NCBI GenBank assembly: GCA_036504235.1
Contig: DASXVN010000030.1
Location: 1 to 64,000 of the forward strand
DNA from: Zipacnadum sp036504235
GTDB lineage: Bacteria; Armatimonadota; Zipacnadia; Zipacnadales; Zipacnadaceae
Reading direction: 5' to 3'
DNA: 64,000 nucleotides
The notes below the pieces were generated by a model that made no database searches, was not told the DNA's origin, and saw only the letters and a list, made by a program, of their open reading frames with translations. Shown here in pieces: positions 52,715 to 62,833 of the stretch. Position 1 is the first letter of the stretch, and every line of letters starts with the position of its first letter. The translations under genes were made by a program, and so were the position numbers.

Positions 52715-53005
52715 ATGAGCATTTACGACACGATCGAGGAAAAGCGTCAGGAGATACTGGCCCTGGCCGCCGCGCACGGAGCCCGGGCCGTTCGGGTGTT
52801 CGGGTCGGTGGCGCGCGGCGAGGCGGACGAGGCGAGCGACATTGACTTCCTCGTCGAGATGGAGCCCGGCCGCAGCCTGCTCGACCTCACCGGGCTGCTC
52901 CTCGACTTGGAGGCTCTTCTGGGCCGTTCGGTGGACGTGATCACGGAGCCGGGCCTCAAGCCCCGCATCCGCGCGCGGGTGCTGCAGGAGGCCAAGGCAC
53001 TGTGA
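52715..53005 (+). CDS. mntA: MntA-type nucleotidyltransferase antitoxin, second copy
   Basis: A 96-residue minimal nucleotidyltransferase with GSX10DXD (GSVARGEADEASDIDFLV) and DVIT. It precedes the broken HepT gene with a GTGA overlap. ATG 52715. Confidence 0.85.
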   Translation: MSIYDTIEEKRQEILALAAAHGARAVRVFGSVARGEADEASDIDFLVEMEPGRSLLDLTGLLLDLEALLGRSVDVITEPGLKPRIRARVLQEAKAL

Positions 53006-53347
53006 GGGATGATCGCGAGCGGCTGCTGGATATCCGCGAGGCCCTAGAGCGCATCCAGCGCCTACGCGGCGCAGGGACGAGAACGTTTCGCGGCTGATGA
53101 GCTGGTGGAGGTTTGGATCGTTCACCATCTGCAGGTCATCGGCGAAGCGGCGGGCGCCCTTTCGGCCGAGCTCCGCGAGCAGTACCCGCAAGTGCCCTGG
53201 CAGAAGATCATCCGCATGCGGCACGTCCTGGTGCATCATTACTTTGGCGTCGATGTTGATCTGGTGTGGCTGGTCGTCGAGCACGACCTGCCGGACCTGG
53301 CAGCAATCGTAGACGCGATGCTGCAGGCCCTTCCCGACGAACCCTAG
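53002..53347 (+). pseudogene. hepT: Frameshifted HepT toxin gene
   Basis: The first 22 codons from GTG 53002 (RDDRERLLDIREALERIQRL) match the start of HepT, then the frame runs out at a stop near 53096. The rest of the gene continues in the +1 frame (QGRERFAADELVE and the C-terminal half, ending 53347). Deleting one C around 53060-53066 (CGCCTACGCG) restores the whole frame. The HEPN motif RHVLVHHY is kept. Either the toxin is inactivated or the sequence has a one-base error. Confidence 0.8.
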
Positions 53348-53374
53348 GCTGATGAAACGAGGCTCACTCCCCCG

Positions 53375-53842
53375 ATGCAAATGCGCACCCTAACCATCGC
53401 TGACGCCGCTGCGCTGCTTGATTTCTACCAGTCCCTCGGGGAGCAGACCGTGTACTTCTTTGCCCCCTGGCCCTTCACGGAGGAGGCGATCCGCGACCAT
53501 CTCACCCTGACTGACCAGGGCGACGCGGTCTCCCTGGGCCTGGTCAACGAGACCGGGGAGATCGAGGGGCACGGCTTCCTCAAGTGGGTGCGCAGCGAGA
53601 CGCCCTCCTTCGGTATCGGCTTGCGCGAGCGGGTGCAGGGGCAGGGCGAGGGGCGGCGGCTGATGGACGCGGTGATGGCCCGGGCCGACGAGTTGGCGCT
53701 CGCGCAGGTCGGGCTGGGCGTCCGCCAGGACAACCTCCGGGCGATTGCGCTCTACCAGACGCTGGGCTTCGTCATCACCGGGGAGCACCCCAACGACGAA
53801 GGCAGCGCCTCCTGGACCATGTGCCGCCCGCGGCCGGTCTAG
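53375..53842 (+). CDS. GNAT-family N-acetyltransferase
   Basis: A 155-residue acetyltransferase with the GNAT coenzyme A loop (VQGQGEGRRL) and the C-terminal block DNLRAIALYQTLGFV. Substrate unknown. ATG 53375. It converges on the next gene with four bases between stops. Confidence 0.85.
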   Translation: MQMRTLTIADAAALLDFYQSLGEQTVYFFAPWPFTEEAIRDHLTLTDQGDAVSLGLVNETGEIEGHGFLKWVRSETPSFGIGLRERVQGQGEGRRLMDAVMARADELALAQVGLGVRQDNLRAIALYQTLGFVITGEHPNDEGSASWTMCRPRPV

Positions 53843-53846
53843 TTGT

Positions 53847-55010
53847 CTAGTCCGGCACCGCCCACGGGCCGAAAACCGGCGCGCCCATGTCGGCCTCGTC
53901 GGCGAGGTTGCAGAAGTCGGTCATCCGGCGACCGTACCACAGGACGCTGCCGGAGGGTATGGCACAGTAGCCGCGGACCAGCATCGTGCGTCCGTCCGCC
54001 GGGTCGGGAGAGGCTGCGCAGACCAGGTTGCGCTCGCTGCCGGGGGCCAGAACCGCGAAGCCGGCGACGCGGTCGGTCGGCTGGAGCGAGCCGGTGACGC
54101 CCAGGTAGGCTACGCGGAGTTGGCTGGAGTCCTGCGGGTCGCGGGTGACGCTGACGGGGCGCGGACCGCTCTCAATCGTCGCGTCGCCGTACGCCCCGCG
54201 CGCGGCCAGGCGCGCCAGGCGGCGGCCGAGTCGCCGCTGGCCTAGCGTGGAGAGGTGAATCCCATCCCCCAGCGGCAGGTCCACCGCGGTAGTCAGGCCG
54301 CCCGGGGCCAGTTCCGGCTCCAGTTGCAGTTGCAGCGTCTGGACCGTCGTCCACTCGGGCAGTTCCTCCGCCGTCTGCATGAAACAGTTGCCGATCTGCA
54401 CCGAGAACCAGGGCAGCTCGGGCTGGCCCAGGTCGCGGCGGAGCGCGGCGACGAGCCGGCGCATCCGGTCGGCAAAGCTGCGGCTCTGGCCGTCGAAGCT
54501 GTCCGACTCCCCCTGATACCACAGCACCCCGGTGAGCGGTCGCCCCACCTGGCGCAGCCGCGCGAGGGCCCCCGCGTACAGCGCCATGTACGGGCTGCCT
54601 GCCCAATCCGGGTCCCACTCGCTCAGCCGCGTGTCGCCCTTGGCGCAGAAGATCAGCCCCACGGGGCGGCCGGTAGTCGCGGCGAGGGCCTTGCCGAAGG
54701 TCAGCCCCAGCCCCGCCCCGCCATAGCCCTGGCGGAGGCGGCGCGCGAAGCCAGGCGCAAGTCGGCGGCAGTGGTCGGGATTGGCTTCCGCCCGGGCCAG
54801 TTCCGAGCGCATGACCGCAAAGCCGGGCTCGGTGGACTCGTAGCGGTCGCCCCAGAAGGGCTCCTCGGCGATTTGCCACTGGCCCCGCAGATTGTAGAGC
54901 CAGACCTGGTTCGAGGGGGGCTCGTAGGGCAGACCAAACCCCGACCCGGCCATATTCGACTGCCCGGCGAGCAGCCACAAGTCCATGTCTTCCGGCGGAT
55001 GATTCGGCAT
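53847..55010 (-). CDS. Sialate O-acetylesterase-like SGNH hydrolase
   Basis: A 387-residue SASA/DUF303 hydrolase. Catalytic blocks are GQSNMAG (Ser), WYQGESD and DGIHLS (Asp/His). No signal peptide is seen, unlike many relatives. Likely removes acetyl groups from sugars. It follows the GH-A gene by 71 bases on the same strand. Confidence 0.83.
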   Translation of the reverse strand: MPNHPPEDMDLWLLAGQSNMAGSGFGLPYEPPSNQVWLYNLRGQWQIAEEPFWGDRYESTEPGFAVMRSELARAEANPDHCRRLAPGFARRLRQGYGGAGLGLTFGKALAATTGRPVGLIFCAKGDTRLSEWDPDWAGSPYMALYAGALARLRQVGRPLTGVLWYQGESDSFDGQSRSFADRMRRLVAALRRDLGQPELPWFSVQIGNCFMQTAEELPEWTTVQTLQLQLEPELAPGGLTTAVDLPLGDGIHLSTLGQRRLGRRLARLAARGAYGDATIESGPRPVSVTRDPQDSSQLRVAYLGVTGSLQPTDRVAGFAVLAPGSERNLVCAASPDPADGRTMLVRGYCAIPSGSVLWYGRRMTDFCNLADEADMGAPVFGPWAVPD

Positions 55011-55081
55011 AGCGGCGGTGCGCCTCCCGCGCTGAGGATCGTTTCGCCGGTGGTTCCGCGACGGCGGCCGCGAATCCTGCC

Positions 55082-57775
55082 TCAGGCGGGTGGCACGTAC
55101 TCGCCCACCAGCAGCGAACAGATCGTGGGCAGCAGGGCCCGACCGTCACTCAGCGCCCCGCCTAGCATTACCTGCACGCTGCCGCTCAGGTCGCCAGGCC
55201 GCCGCAGGGGCACCACCTCGCCGGGCGGCGTAACGCCCGACACTAGCGGCCACGGCTGGGGGCCGCCGGGGAGGGTGAAGCGGAACACCAGCGGCTCCGA
55301 CACCCCGCCCGCCGCCACGCTGAAGGGCAGGGAGGCAGGCTCCGGCGTCCAGGCTTCCGACAAGGTCAGGGTGAGCGTGCCGCTGACCGGCTGCGGCGTG
55401 TAGTTGTGCACCAGGCAACTGATCTCGTGCGTCTGCCCGGGGATCAGGGTGAGCGCCTTGACCAGTTGCGTCGCGGTCACGAAATCGGGCGCGACGGTCA
55501 CGCCGGTGAGCACCGGCGGCTCGAGCTGCGCGTAGAGGGAGGCGGCCAGGTACATGCCGCGCGCCGCTCGGTACGAGCCCGGTCCCTGAGCGGCCCCCAC
55601 CCGGCTCAGGGTGTCGCGCGAGCGCCGTAGCGACTGTTCGGTGAGCGGGCGGGTCAAGCCGCGTTCGGGATCGGCGGCGGCCAGGCTGAGCCGATCCTGG
55701 GCCTGCTGCAACTGGTTCAGCGTGCCGGGCGGGGTCCGGAACTGAGGCCAGCGCCAACTGTACTCATCCACCACGCGCCCCAGCCACTCCGACATGGTCT
55801 CCAGGCGCCAGACCGTGGCCTGGGCGCGCGTATTCACGCTGCCCAACGTCTGGCACTTGGTCAACTCGCGCGAGATCTGGGCGTTGATTTCCCCCTGGGC
55901 CAGGCCCAGCAGCGGCCCGCCGCGTACCGGCTGGGCGGTCACGGCCCGGGTGGCCGTGGCCAGCGCCGCGCGGAAGGTCGGCCCCCAGTCGCCTCCCGCC
56001 CAAGCGGCGTCCCGTTCGAGGGTGCCGAGGTAACCAAAGGGGCGGGTGCTGGCAAAGCCCTGCGGGGTCCCCAGGTACAGCTCCGCCTGGCGGGTGATCG
56101 CCTCGGCCAGGTATGAGCGGTCCAGGCCCCGCAGCACGCGCGGCGCCGGGCCCACGGTAAAGGAGGTCCGGCCGCCGGCTACAGTCAGGGGGGTGGCCTT
56201 ACCCATCTCGTCCAGGACGGTGGCTCCGGCCCCTGCGCGCAGCGTCACGACCGTGGGGGTATCCGCCCAGCAGACCACCACCGGGTAGCTGTGAGCGAGG
56301 AAGAGCTGCGCCTGCACTCCGTCGGCCAGTTGCACCGGGCCGGTGTAGGCCGCGTCGGAGAGCAGCCAGCGGGCCACCGCCAGGGCCACATACTTGGCGT
56401 TGGGGGCGAGATTGTCCTTATCCGGCTGCCAGAGCAGCGCCGCCTTCTGCGTCTGGTATTCACCGGCGACCCGTACGAAGTCAGTGGGGGCGACGCCGGC
56501 CGCCACGTCCGGGTCTCCGATCACCCGCCCGCCATCGTAGGCGCAGAAGGTGTCCACGGGCCACTTGCGCAGCACCGTGTAGAGGCGCAGCATGTACTGG
56601 GCCTCGGTGAGATTCGCCGGACAAAACGGGTATGACTCGGTCATGGTGGTGGGCCGGTAGAGCCCGTAGCCATTGCCGATCTGGGGCGCGCCCGTGTAGT
56701 AGTTCTCCAGGACTTGGTCAAAGTCGGTGCCGCCTGGGTGGATGCTGAGCCGGTCGAAGAAGAACTGCCCCGCCGTCTTGTAGGTCATCCCCAGCTCGGT
56801 CCAGTGGCCGCAAGAGCCGCCGTACAGGACGGTCGCCGCCGGGTCGCCCCGCTTGATCTCCCCGTGAGCGATCCGCAGTAGGTCCAGGTAGCGCCCCCAG
56901 TAGCCATAGTAGAAGTTCTGGTCCACCTCGTTCCAGATCTCCCAGGAGTGAACCAGCGGCAGCGAGTCGGTCTGCGAGGCCTGCTGCGGGGCCAGGGCGG
57001 CCCGCGGGGGCCAGGCCACGCGCATCGGGCCCAGGTACTCGACCAAGGCCGAGACGTACTTGCGCCATTCTCCGGTGCTCGCCGGCGGCCAGGTATGGGT
57101 GGCGACCGCGGCGCGGCCGGTAGCGTTGACCGGTCTCAGGCCCGCCCAGCGGGGCGAGTAGCCCAGGATCGGGATAAGCTGCATCCCGTACTCCTGAGCC
57201 AGGGTCGCGAACACCCGGGCCTTGGTCAGGTCCATGGGCCCCGGCGTGGTTTGGAGGCTGACCCAGTCCATGTCGCGACGAATCAGCCGGCAGCCGACTT
57301 GGGCCAGCGCACACCAGTCCTGCCGCCGGTCGGAGGAGAAGTGCCACGAGAAGGGGCCGTAGTCTCCCGGCTGCGCATCAGGCCGCGGCAGCACGCAGTA
57401 CGCGTCTCGCTGGGTTGCCCCGTTGCTGAACTCCAGGCTCAGGTAGAACACGCCGTAGTCCCGGGCGATCCCCAGCGCCAGGGCCCGGGGGATGTCTTTT
57501 CCCACCCGCAGATAGCCGGGGAGGCTCTGGTGGCCGTAATAGTCAGTCACCTGGTAGGTGCAGCCCAGGAGCGGCCCCGCTACCTGCAGCGAGAGGACAA
57601 TCCGCTCGCCGGGGTAGAAGGCGCGGGCCGGTCGCGCGGCCGAGATCGAGCACAGCGGGGCGGCCTCGCCCGGCGCGTCGACCAATCCGAGCAGCAGGAG
57701 CAGGCCCCCGACGGCGACGCTCAGCCGGAGCCGGCGAGAGGGAAGCGCACGTGAGCGAGGGCGGGAGAAGATCAT
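55082..57775 (-). CDS. Large secreted clan GH-A glycosidase-like protein
   Basis: An 897-residue exported protein: Arg-rich start and hydrophobic segment to about residue 40. Residues ~120-470 form a GH-A TIM barrel with the acid/base pair in WEIWNEVD (Glu about 282) and a likely nucleophile in TMTESYPF (Glu about 379), an arrangement like GH39 or GH5. The C-terminal half is helical then beta-rich and unrecognised. Substrate unknown, probably a plant or microbial polysaccharide. Confidence 0.72.
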   Translation of the reverse strand: MIFSRPRSRALPSRRLRLSVAVGGLLLLLGLVDAPGEAAPLCSISAARPARAFYPGERIVLSLQVAGPLLGCTYQVTDYYGHQSLPGYLRVGKDIPRALALGIARDYGVFYLSLEFSNGATQRDAYCVLPRPDAQPGDYGPFSWHFSSDRRQDWCALAQVGCRLIRRDMDWVSLQTTPGPMDLTKARVFATLAQEYGMQLIPILGYSPRWAGLRPVNATGRAAVATHTWPPASTGEWRKYVSALVEYLGPMRVAWPPRAALAPQQASQTDSLPLVHSWEIWNEVDQNFYYGYWGRYLDLLRIAHGEIKRGDPAATVLYGGSCGHWTELGMTYKTAGQFFFDRLSIHPGGTDFDQVLENYYTGAPQIGNGYGLYRPTTMTESYPFCPANLTEAQYMLRLYTVLRKWPVDTFCAYDGGRVIGDPDVAAGVAPTDFVRVAGEYQTQKAALLWQPDKDNLAPNAKYVALAVARWLLSDAAYTGPVQLADGVQAQLFLAHSYPVVVCWADTPTVVTLRAGAGATVLDEMGKATPLTVAGGRTSFTVGPAPRVLRGLDRSYLAEAITRQAELYLGTPQGFASTRPFGYLGTLERDAAWAGGDWGPTFRAALATATRAVTAQPVRGGPLLGLAQGEINAQISRELTKCQTLGSVNTRAQATVWRLETMSEWLGRVVDEYSWRWPQFRTPPGTLNQLQQAQDRLSLAAADPERGLTRPLTEQSLRRSRDTLSRVGAAQGPGSYRAARGMYLAASLYAQLEPPVLTGVTVAPDFVTATQLVKALTLIPGQTHEISCLVHNYTPQPVSGTLTLTLSEAWTPEPASLPFSVAAGGVSEPLVFRFTLPGGPQPWPLVSGVTPPGEVVPLRRPGDLSGSVQVMLGGALSDGRALLPTICSLLVGEYVPPA

Positions 57776-57954
57776 GAGGACAACTACCTCCTAGTGTAGG
57801 CTTACCTCGGCACGCCCCCGCTTCCCCTTGAGGTCGCGAAGGTGGTTTCGCCCCGGGGAGGGAACAAGCCGCCGTGCCTCGCCCCGCAACGTTGCAGGAG
57901 CGGGGCAACGGTGGCGCTGCCGGGGAGCGCCCAATCTAACCAGGAGGATTTCTT

Positions 57955-58995
57955 ATGGCTAAGAAGCTTAAGGTCGGCATCATCGGGACCGGCGGCATCG
58001 CCCAGGCGCATCTGGCGGCCTGGGACCGCTGCGCGGACGTGGAGATCGCCGCGTTGTGTGACGTGCGGCCGGAGGCGCTCACCACCGGCGCCGAGAAATG
58101 GCAGGTAGCCGCGGACCACTGCTTCAGCGACTTCAAGGTCATGCTGGATAACGCGGACCTCGACATCGTGGACGTCTGCACCCCCAACTCCGCCCACGTA
58201 GGCCCGACGGTTGCGGCCCTCAAAGCGGGACGCCATGTTATCGTCGAGAAACCCGCCGGCACCTCGGCCCGCGAGGTCGAGCGCATGGTGCAGGCCGGCA
58301 CGGAGTCCGGCAAGCTGCTCATGGTCGCCCAGGTCATGCGCTTCAGCAGCGAGGGCCAGCTCTGCAAGCACTGGATCCGCCAGGGCCTGGTCGGGGATAT
58401 CTACTGGGGGCGCGCGGAGTACCTGCGGCCCCGCGGCGTGCCCGCCTGGGGCGCCTTCATCAACCAGGAAGCCTCCGGCGGCGGCCCCTGCTACGACATC
58501 GGCGTGCACGTCCTGGACATGGCCCTGCACCTGATGGACTTCCCCGAGCCGGAGACCGTCAGCGCGGGGACCTACCTCAAGCTGGCCAACAAGCCCTCCG
58601 TGATGAAGCACGACCCCAAGAAGTACACGGTTCCCGAGGACTTCGCGGTGGCCCTGGTGCGCTTTGCGGACGGCCGAACGCTATCGCTGGGCGCAAGCTG
58701 GGCGCTGAACCTCAGAGAGGAAATCCGCCAAGTCCTGGTCTGTGGCGAGAAGGGCTCCGCTTCCCTGTGGCCGCCGACGCTGGTCACCGAGAGCGAGGGC
58801 GTTATGGCCACTACCACGCCGCAGGTCACCGTCTTTGACGGCGCCGACGCCTTCTACAACGAGTGCTCGGCCTTCGCCGCGGCGATCCGTTCCGGCGGAC
58901 CCTCGCCGGTGCCGGGGGAGCAGGCGCTCATCACCCAGCGGATCCTGGATGCCGTCTACAAGTCCGGCGCCAAGGGCCGCGAGGTACGCGTCTAG
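57955..58995 (+). CDS. Gfo/Idh/MocA-family oxidoreductase
   Basis: A 346-residue NAD(P)-dependent sugar oxidoreductase. The Rossmann start is VGIIGTGGIAQAHL and the family motif is VEKPAG; the C-terminal domain has GGGPCYDIGVHVLDMALHLM. Such enzymes oxidise the hydroxyl groups of sugars and cyclitols. ATG 57955 has AGGAGG upstream. Confidence 0.92.
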   Translation: MAKKLKVGIIGTGGIAQAHLAAWDRCADVEIAALCDVRPEALTTGAEKWQVAADHCFSDFKVMLDNADLDIVDVCTPNSAHVGPTVAALKAGRHVIVEKPAGTSAREVERMVQAGTESGKLLMVAQVMRFSSEGQLCKHWIRQGLVGDIYWGRAEYLRPRGVPAWGAFINQEASGGGPCYDIGVHVLDMALHLMDFPEPETVSAGTYLKLANKPSVMKHDPKKYTVPEDFAVALVRFADGRTLSLGASWALNLREEIRQVLVCGEKGSASLWPPTLVTESEGVMATTTPQVTVFDGADAFYNECSAFAAAIRSGGPSPVPGEQALITQRILDAVYKSGAKGREVRV

Positions 58996-59022
58996 CCAGG
59001 CTGTCGGTAAGCGTAGTTAGCG

Positions 59023-59088
59023 GGCCGGAGTTGAGGGGCACCCAGCGTGCCTCCCCGCTCCGGCCTGTTGGCGTTGTGGCGCCTTTTC
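59023..59088 (+). terminator. Hairpin terminator after the Gfo/Idh/MocA gene
   Basis: GGCCGGAG pairs with CTCCGGCC around an inner GAGGGGCA/TGCCTCCC stem; a T-run follows at about 59084. Confidence 0.5.
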
Positions 59089-59253
59089 TGGCGGATAACA
59101 CAACCTTGCCCCACACATTATAGAACCGACGTGGAGAATAGGTTTTGTTCTTCACTCCTATGGGTATACCCACCTTGCGCTCATCTTGAGCTAACCATTC
59201 CCCCACGCTGGTGTATCGCGAGGGGTATTTTCGGGCGGGGGGGGGAGTACTGC

Positions 59254-60870
59254 ATGGCGGCGACGTCGCCGGCGAGCTACGTCGGCTCAGCCTTGGTGCA
59301 TCAGGTTGACAAGGTCAAAATCTCCCTGGTCTTCTTCTTCGTCGGGGTTTTGCTCACCGCCAATGGCACGCTGGTCCACGAACGCCCCTTAATCGGCTTT
59401 GCGGTCAGCTTTTCGGCGCTGCTGGTGATCTGGAGCTACTACCTTCTGCGCTGGGAAGAACTGCAAGCGCAAGGGCAATGGCAGGTGGTCGCGACCGTCT
59501 TCACGGTCCTCGACCTGGGCGTAATCGCCGTCTTTGTGGAGGCCACCGGCGGCTTCCGCAGTCCCTTCTGGGCCTTGCTGCTGCTGCCGCTCATCTTCGC
59601 CGCGATCTACTTCAGCCAGGCGCGGCTGGCCGTACCCCTGACTGCCGCCCTGGTGACCTGCGTTTATCTGGCCGAGTCCAACGAGATGGGCGGCTGGCGC
59701 CACAACGAGTGGGACCTGCTGGGGCGCCTGATCGTCGTAGCCGCGGTGGCCTGGCTGTCCTGGCTGCTTTCCTCCGTTCTCTATCGGGAGCGGCAGGCGC
59801 ATGAGGTCATGGCGCAGCACCTGGCCGCCGGGGTCCTGGTCCTGCAGGGCGCGGACCGGGTGTTTCTGGCTAACCCGGAACTGGCGCGGCTGCTCAGTTG
59901 GCCGCAGACGCCGGCGGCGGGGCAGAGCCTCCTCGAACTCCCCGCGGGCCCGGGCACTGAGCTGCTCCGCGAGGTCGTCGGCGCGATCTGTCGGCCGGAG
60001 GCTCGTCCGGTGGACCGGGAAATGAGTGGCGACGGGCATCCGCGGCGGTACCTGCGCTTCTACGCCACGCCCTGGAGCCAGGCGGAGGCGGGCGGCTGGG
60101 TGCTGACCGTCGAGGACGTCACCGAGATCCGCGCCGTGACCAGCACCAAGGAGAAGAGCCTCAGCCTGCTCTCCCACGAACTGCGCTCTCCGCTAACCTC
60201 CATGCGCGGGCTGGCGCGCACCCTCGCCGGCAAGGCGGGGGAGCTGACGCCGGAAGAACGCCGCCACGCCACCCGCTGCCTGGAGGCCGAGAGCGACCGC
60301 CTCTCGCGCTTGGTCAACACCCTGCTGGATGTCTCGCACCTGGAGCAAGGCAAAGCGGAGTTGTGCCTGCAGGCGGTGTCGCTGGCGGAGATTTCCGCCC
60401 GGATCCGGGAGCTGTATACGGCGCGCGCCTGCGAGAAGCGGATCAGCCTCCTCAGCGAGGTGCCGCTGGACCTGCCCCCGGTACGCGCCGACGCGGACCG
60501 CCTGGAGCAGATTCTGGTGGCCCTGCTGGACAACGCCCTCAAGTATACCCCCCGCGGCGGGACGATCCGCCTGCAGGGCTGCCGGCAGGAGGGTCACGCA
60601 GGCCTGATTGTGAGCGACACCGGCCGGGGCATCCCCGAGGCCGCCCAGGAAATGGTTTTCGAGCGCTTCGGGCGCGTCCCCTCGGAGCGCGAGTACCCCT
60701 TCGGCGAGCCCGGGCTGGGCCTGGGGCTGTACCTGGCGCGGCTCCTGGCGCGCGAGCAGGGCGGCGACCTGCTCCTGGACAGCACCCTCGGCGGCGGTAG
60801 CAGCTTCACTGTGCTCCTGCCCCTCCGCCGGCCGGCCGAGCGCCGCGCCGACACCGCCGCAATTGCCTGA
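59254..60870 (+). CDS. Orphan sensor histidine kinase 1
   Basis: A 538-residue membrane kinase: about six transmembrane segments (~20-180), a degenerate PAS-like region (~190-290), and the kinase core with the H-box SLLSHELRSPLTSM, N-box LDNALKYTPRGG, G1 DTGRGIP and G2 GLGLGLYL. ATG 59254 has GGGGGGGAG upstream. The kinase at 61142-62809 is its paralogue. No response regulator is adjacent. Confidence 0.88.
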   Translation: MAATSPASYVGSALVHQVDKVKISLVFFFVGVLLTANGTLVHERPLIGFAVSFSALLVIWSYYLLRWEELQAQGQWQVVATVFTVLDLGVIAVFVEATGGFRSPFWALLLLPLIFAAIYFSQARLAVPLTAALVTCVYLAESNEMGGWRHNEWDLLGRLIVVAAVAWLSWLLSSVLYRERQAHEVMAQHLAAGVLVLQGADRVFLANPELARLLSWPQTPAAGQSLLELPAGPGTELLREVVGAICRPEARPVDREMSGDGHPRRYLRFYATPWSQAEAGGWVLTVEDVTEIRAVTSTKEKSLSLLSHELRSPLTSMRGLARTLAGKAGELTPEERRHATRCLEAESDRLSRLVNTLLDVSHLEQGKAELCLQAVSLAEISARIRELYTARACEKRISLLSEVPLDLPPVRADADRLEQILVALLDNALKYTPRGGTIRLQGCRQEGHAGLIVSDTGRGIPEAAQEMVFERFGRVPSEREYPFGEPGLGLGLYLARLLAREQGGDLLLDSTLGGGSSFTVLLPLRRPAERRADTAAIA

Positions 60871-61141
60871 CGAGCCACCCTGCCGTCCCCCGCTCACCGC
60901 TTTGCTCCGCCCGCGTGCTACTTTCGACCAGGGCCTTGACAGGCGAGGACATTAGCTGTTAACATGAGCAGGAATTGAGCATTTCTTTACCGCAAAGATA
61001 TTCGCCCGGATGGTCTGGATGGGCCATTTCTGAGGCGCTCGCTTCCGTCAGGTTTGGCGGGGCGATTACCGGGTAAACTAAAGAAATACACAAGGTTGTG
61101 TAAAGATACCGTTTCCTGACGCGCGGAGGTGAGAATAATCC

Positions 61142-62809
61142 GTGCCCGAGGAATTTGAACTTGAGTCAAAGGGGGAAGCGGCGGACATGAATCGCGCTGC
61201 CGCAGAGAGACATCTTGAATTCGGTCTGGTGAGGCAGGCAGACAAGATTCGCGTGGTCTTGGTCTTCTTCCTGATCATCATCACCGTGGGCGCTCGCCCG
61301 GCGACTCTGGCCAACCCCGAGTTGGCGGGCATCGCGCTATCGCTGGCGGCCCTCGCCTCGATCTGGAGCCTCTTTTTTCTGCGCTGGGATGAGCTGCTGC
61401 TGCGGGGCCGCTTGCCCCTGGCGGTCGTGGCGCTCAACCTCTTCGACATCGGCTGGATGGGCGCTTTCGTGATCGCCAGCGGCGGGGCGACCAGCCCCTT
61501 CTGGGCGATGCTCCTGCTCACCGTGGTCTTCGCCGGCGCTTTCTTCAGCGACGTCTCCTGGGCCTTGCCCTTCACCGCGGTCATCGTGGCCCTGGTGTAC
61601 GTCGGGCTCGCCGGCGCGTCGGGGCCGAGCCCCATTCTGGTGTGGGACACCTCCGCGCGCCTGCTGGTAGTCTTTTGCGTGGCCTGGTTCACCTGGGGCC
61701 TCGCCACGGTCCTGGAGCGGGAGCGGCAGGCCAACCAGCGCATCGTGCGCTACCTCACCGAGGGCGTCACGCTGCTCAACCGCGACGGCGTCATCATCCT
61801 CGCCAACCCCCAGATGGCCAAATTCTGCGGCCTGGGCGTGGACGACATCGTCGGCAAGCACATCCTGGAGACCAGTGGGCGGCCGGGCTACGCGCTCTTG
61901 CGCAAGATGCTCGGCGACGTGCTCAAGCGCCCGGCCAGTCTTCTGACCACCGATCTCACCCTGGAGGGCAAGCAGGTCTATGATCTGCGCTGCTCGACGG
62001 TCCCCTGCGGCTCGGTCAACGGCAAGCCGCTCGGGTGGGTGGTCGTGGTGCAGGACGTAACCGATATCAAGGCGCGGACCCGGATGCGGGAAGAGGGACT
62101 GGGGCTGGTCTCTCACGAGTTGCGCTCGCCGCTGGCCTCGCTCCGCGTGATGGCTCAGGTGCTCAGCGGCATGGCCGGCGAGCTGAACGAGGAAGAGCGG
62201 GACCGAGTGACGGTGACCATCGAGCGGGAAACCGACCGGCTGTCCCGACTGGTGGCCGACCTGCTGGACCTGGCCCGGCTCGAGCAACCCGACTTTGTCC
62301 TCGAGCAGCGGCGGCTGTCGCTGCCGGAAGTGGCCGACCGGGTGGCGGACATCTTCTCGCTGACCGCCGAGAGTCAGGGGCTGACCGTGATCAACGAGGT
62401 GCCGAACGACCTCCCGGCGGTATGGGGCGATCTCGACCGCGTGGTGCAGGTGCTGACCAACCTCATGGATAACGCCCTCAAGCACACCCCGCGCGGCGGC
62501 CAGGTAAGGCTGGGCGCGGATAGCGAGGAGGACGGGGTCCGCATTTGGGTGCGCGATGCCGGCTGCGGCATTCCCCCGGAGATGCTGGAGCATATTTTTG
62601 AGAAGTTCGGCCAGGCCCCCCACCAGGCCCAAAGCCATGCGCCCAAGGGCGTGGGTCTGGGCCTCTATGTCTCGCGCATGCTGGCCCACAAACAGGGCGG
62701 CGACCTCTATGTCAGCAGCGAGCCCGGCGAGGGGAGCACCTTCACCCTGGTCCTGCCGCGCGTCGCCGAGCCGGTCGCAGCGCTGCGCCAGCCGATTTCG
62801 GCTGCCTGA
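61142..62809 (+). CDS. Orphan sensor histidine kinase 2
   Basis: A 555-residue paralogue of the kinase before it: the same six-segment membrane domain (~30-200), a PAS domain (~205-300, YLTEGVTLLNRDGVIILANP), H-box LGLVSHELRSPLASL, N-box LMDNALKHTPRGG and ATP lid GVGLGLYVS. GTG 61142 has GGAGGTGAG nine bases upstream; ATG 61187 is an alternative. A possible promoter (TTGACA 60936-60941, TAACAT 60960-60965, 18-base spacer) lies in the 271-base gap before it. Confidence 0.88.
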   Translation: MPEEFELESKGEAADMNRAAAERHLEFGLVRQADKIRVVLVFFLIIITVGARPATLANPELAGIALSLAALASIWSLFFLRWDELLLRGRLPLAVVALNLFDIGWMGAFVIASGGATSPFWAMLLLTVVFAGAFFSDVSWALPFTAVIVALVYVGLAGASGPSPILVWDTSARLLVVFCVAWFTWGLATVLERERQANQRIVRYLTEGVTLLNRDGVIILANPQMAKFCGLGVDDIVGKHILETSGRPGYALLRKMLGDVLKRPASLLTTDLTLEGKQVYDLRCSTVPCGSVNGKPLGWVVVVQDVTDIKARTRMREEGLGLVSHELRSPLASLRVMAQVLSGMAGELNEEERDRVTVTIERETDRLSRLVADLLDLARLEQPDFVLEQRRLSLPEVADRVADIFSLTAESQGLTVINEVPNDLPAVWGDLDRVVQVLTNLMDNALKHTPRGGQVRLGADSEEDGVRIWVRDAGCGIPPEMLEHIFEKFGQAPHQAQSHAPKGVGLGLYVSRMLAHKQGGDLYVSSEPGEGSTFTLVLPRVAEPVAALRQPISAA

Positions 62810-62833
62810 CCCGCCGCCCCCCGACGGTAAAGC

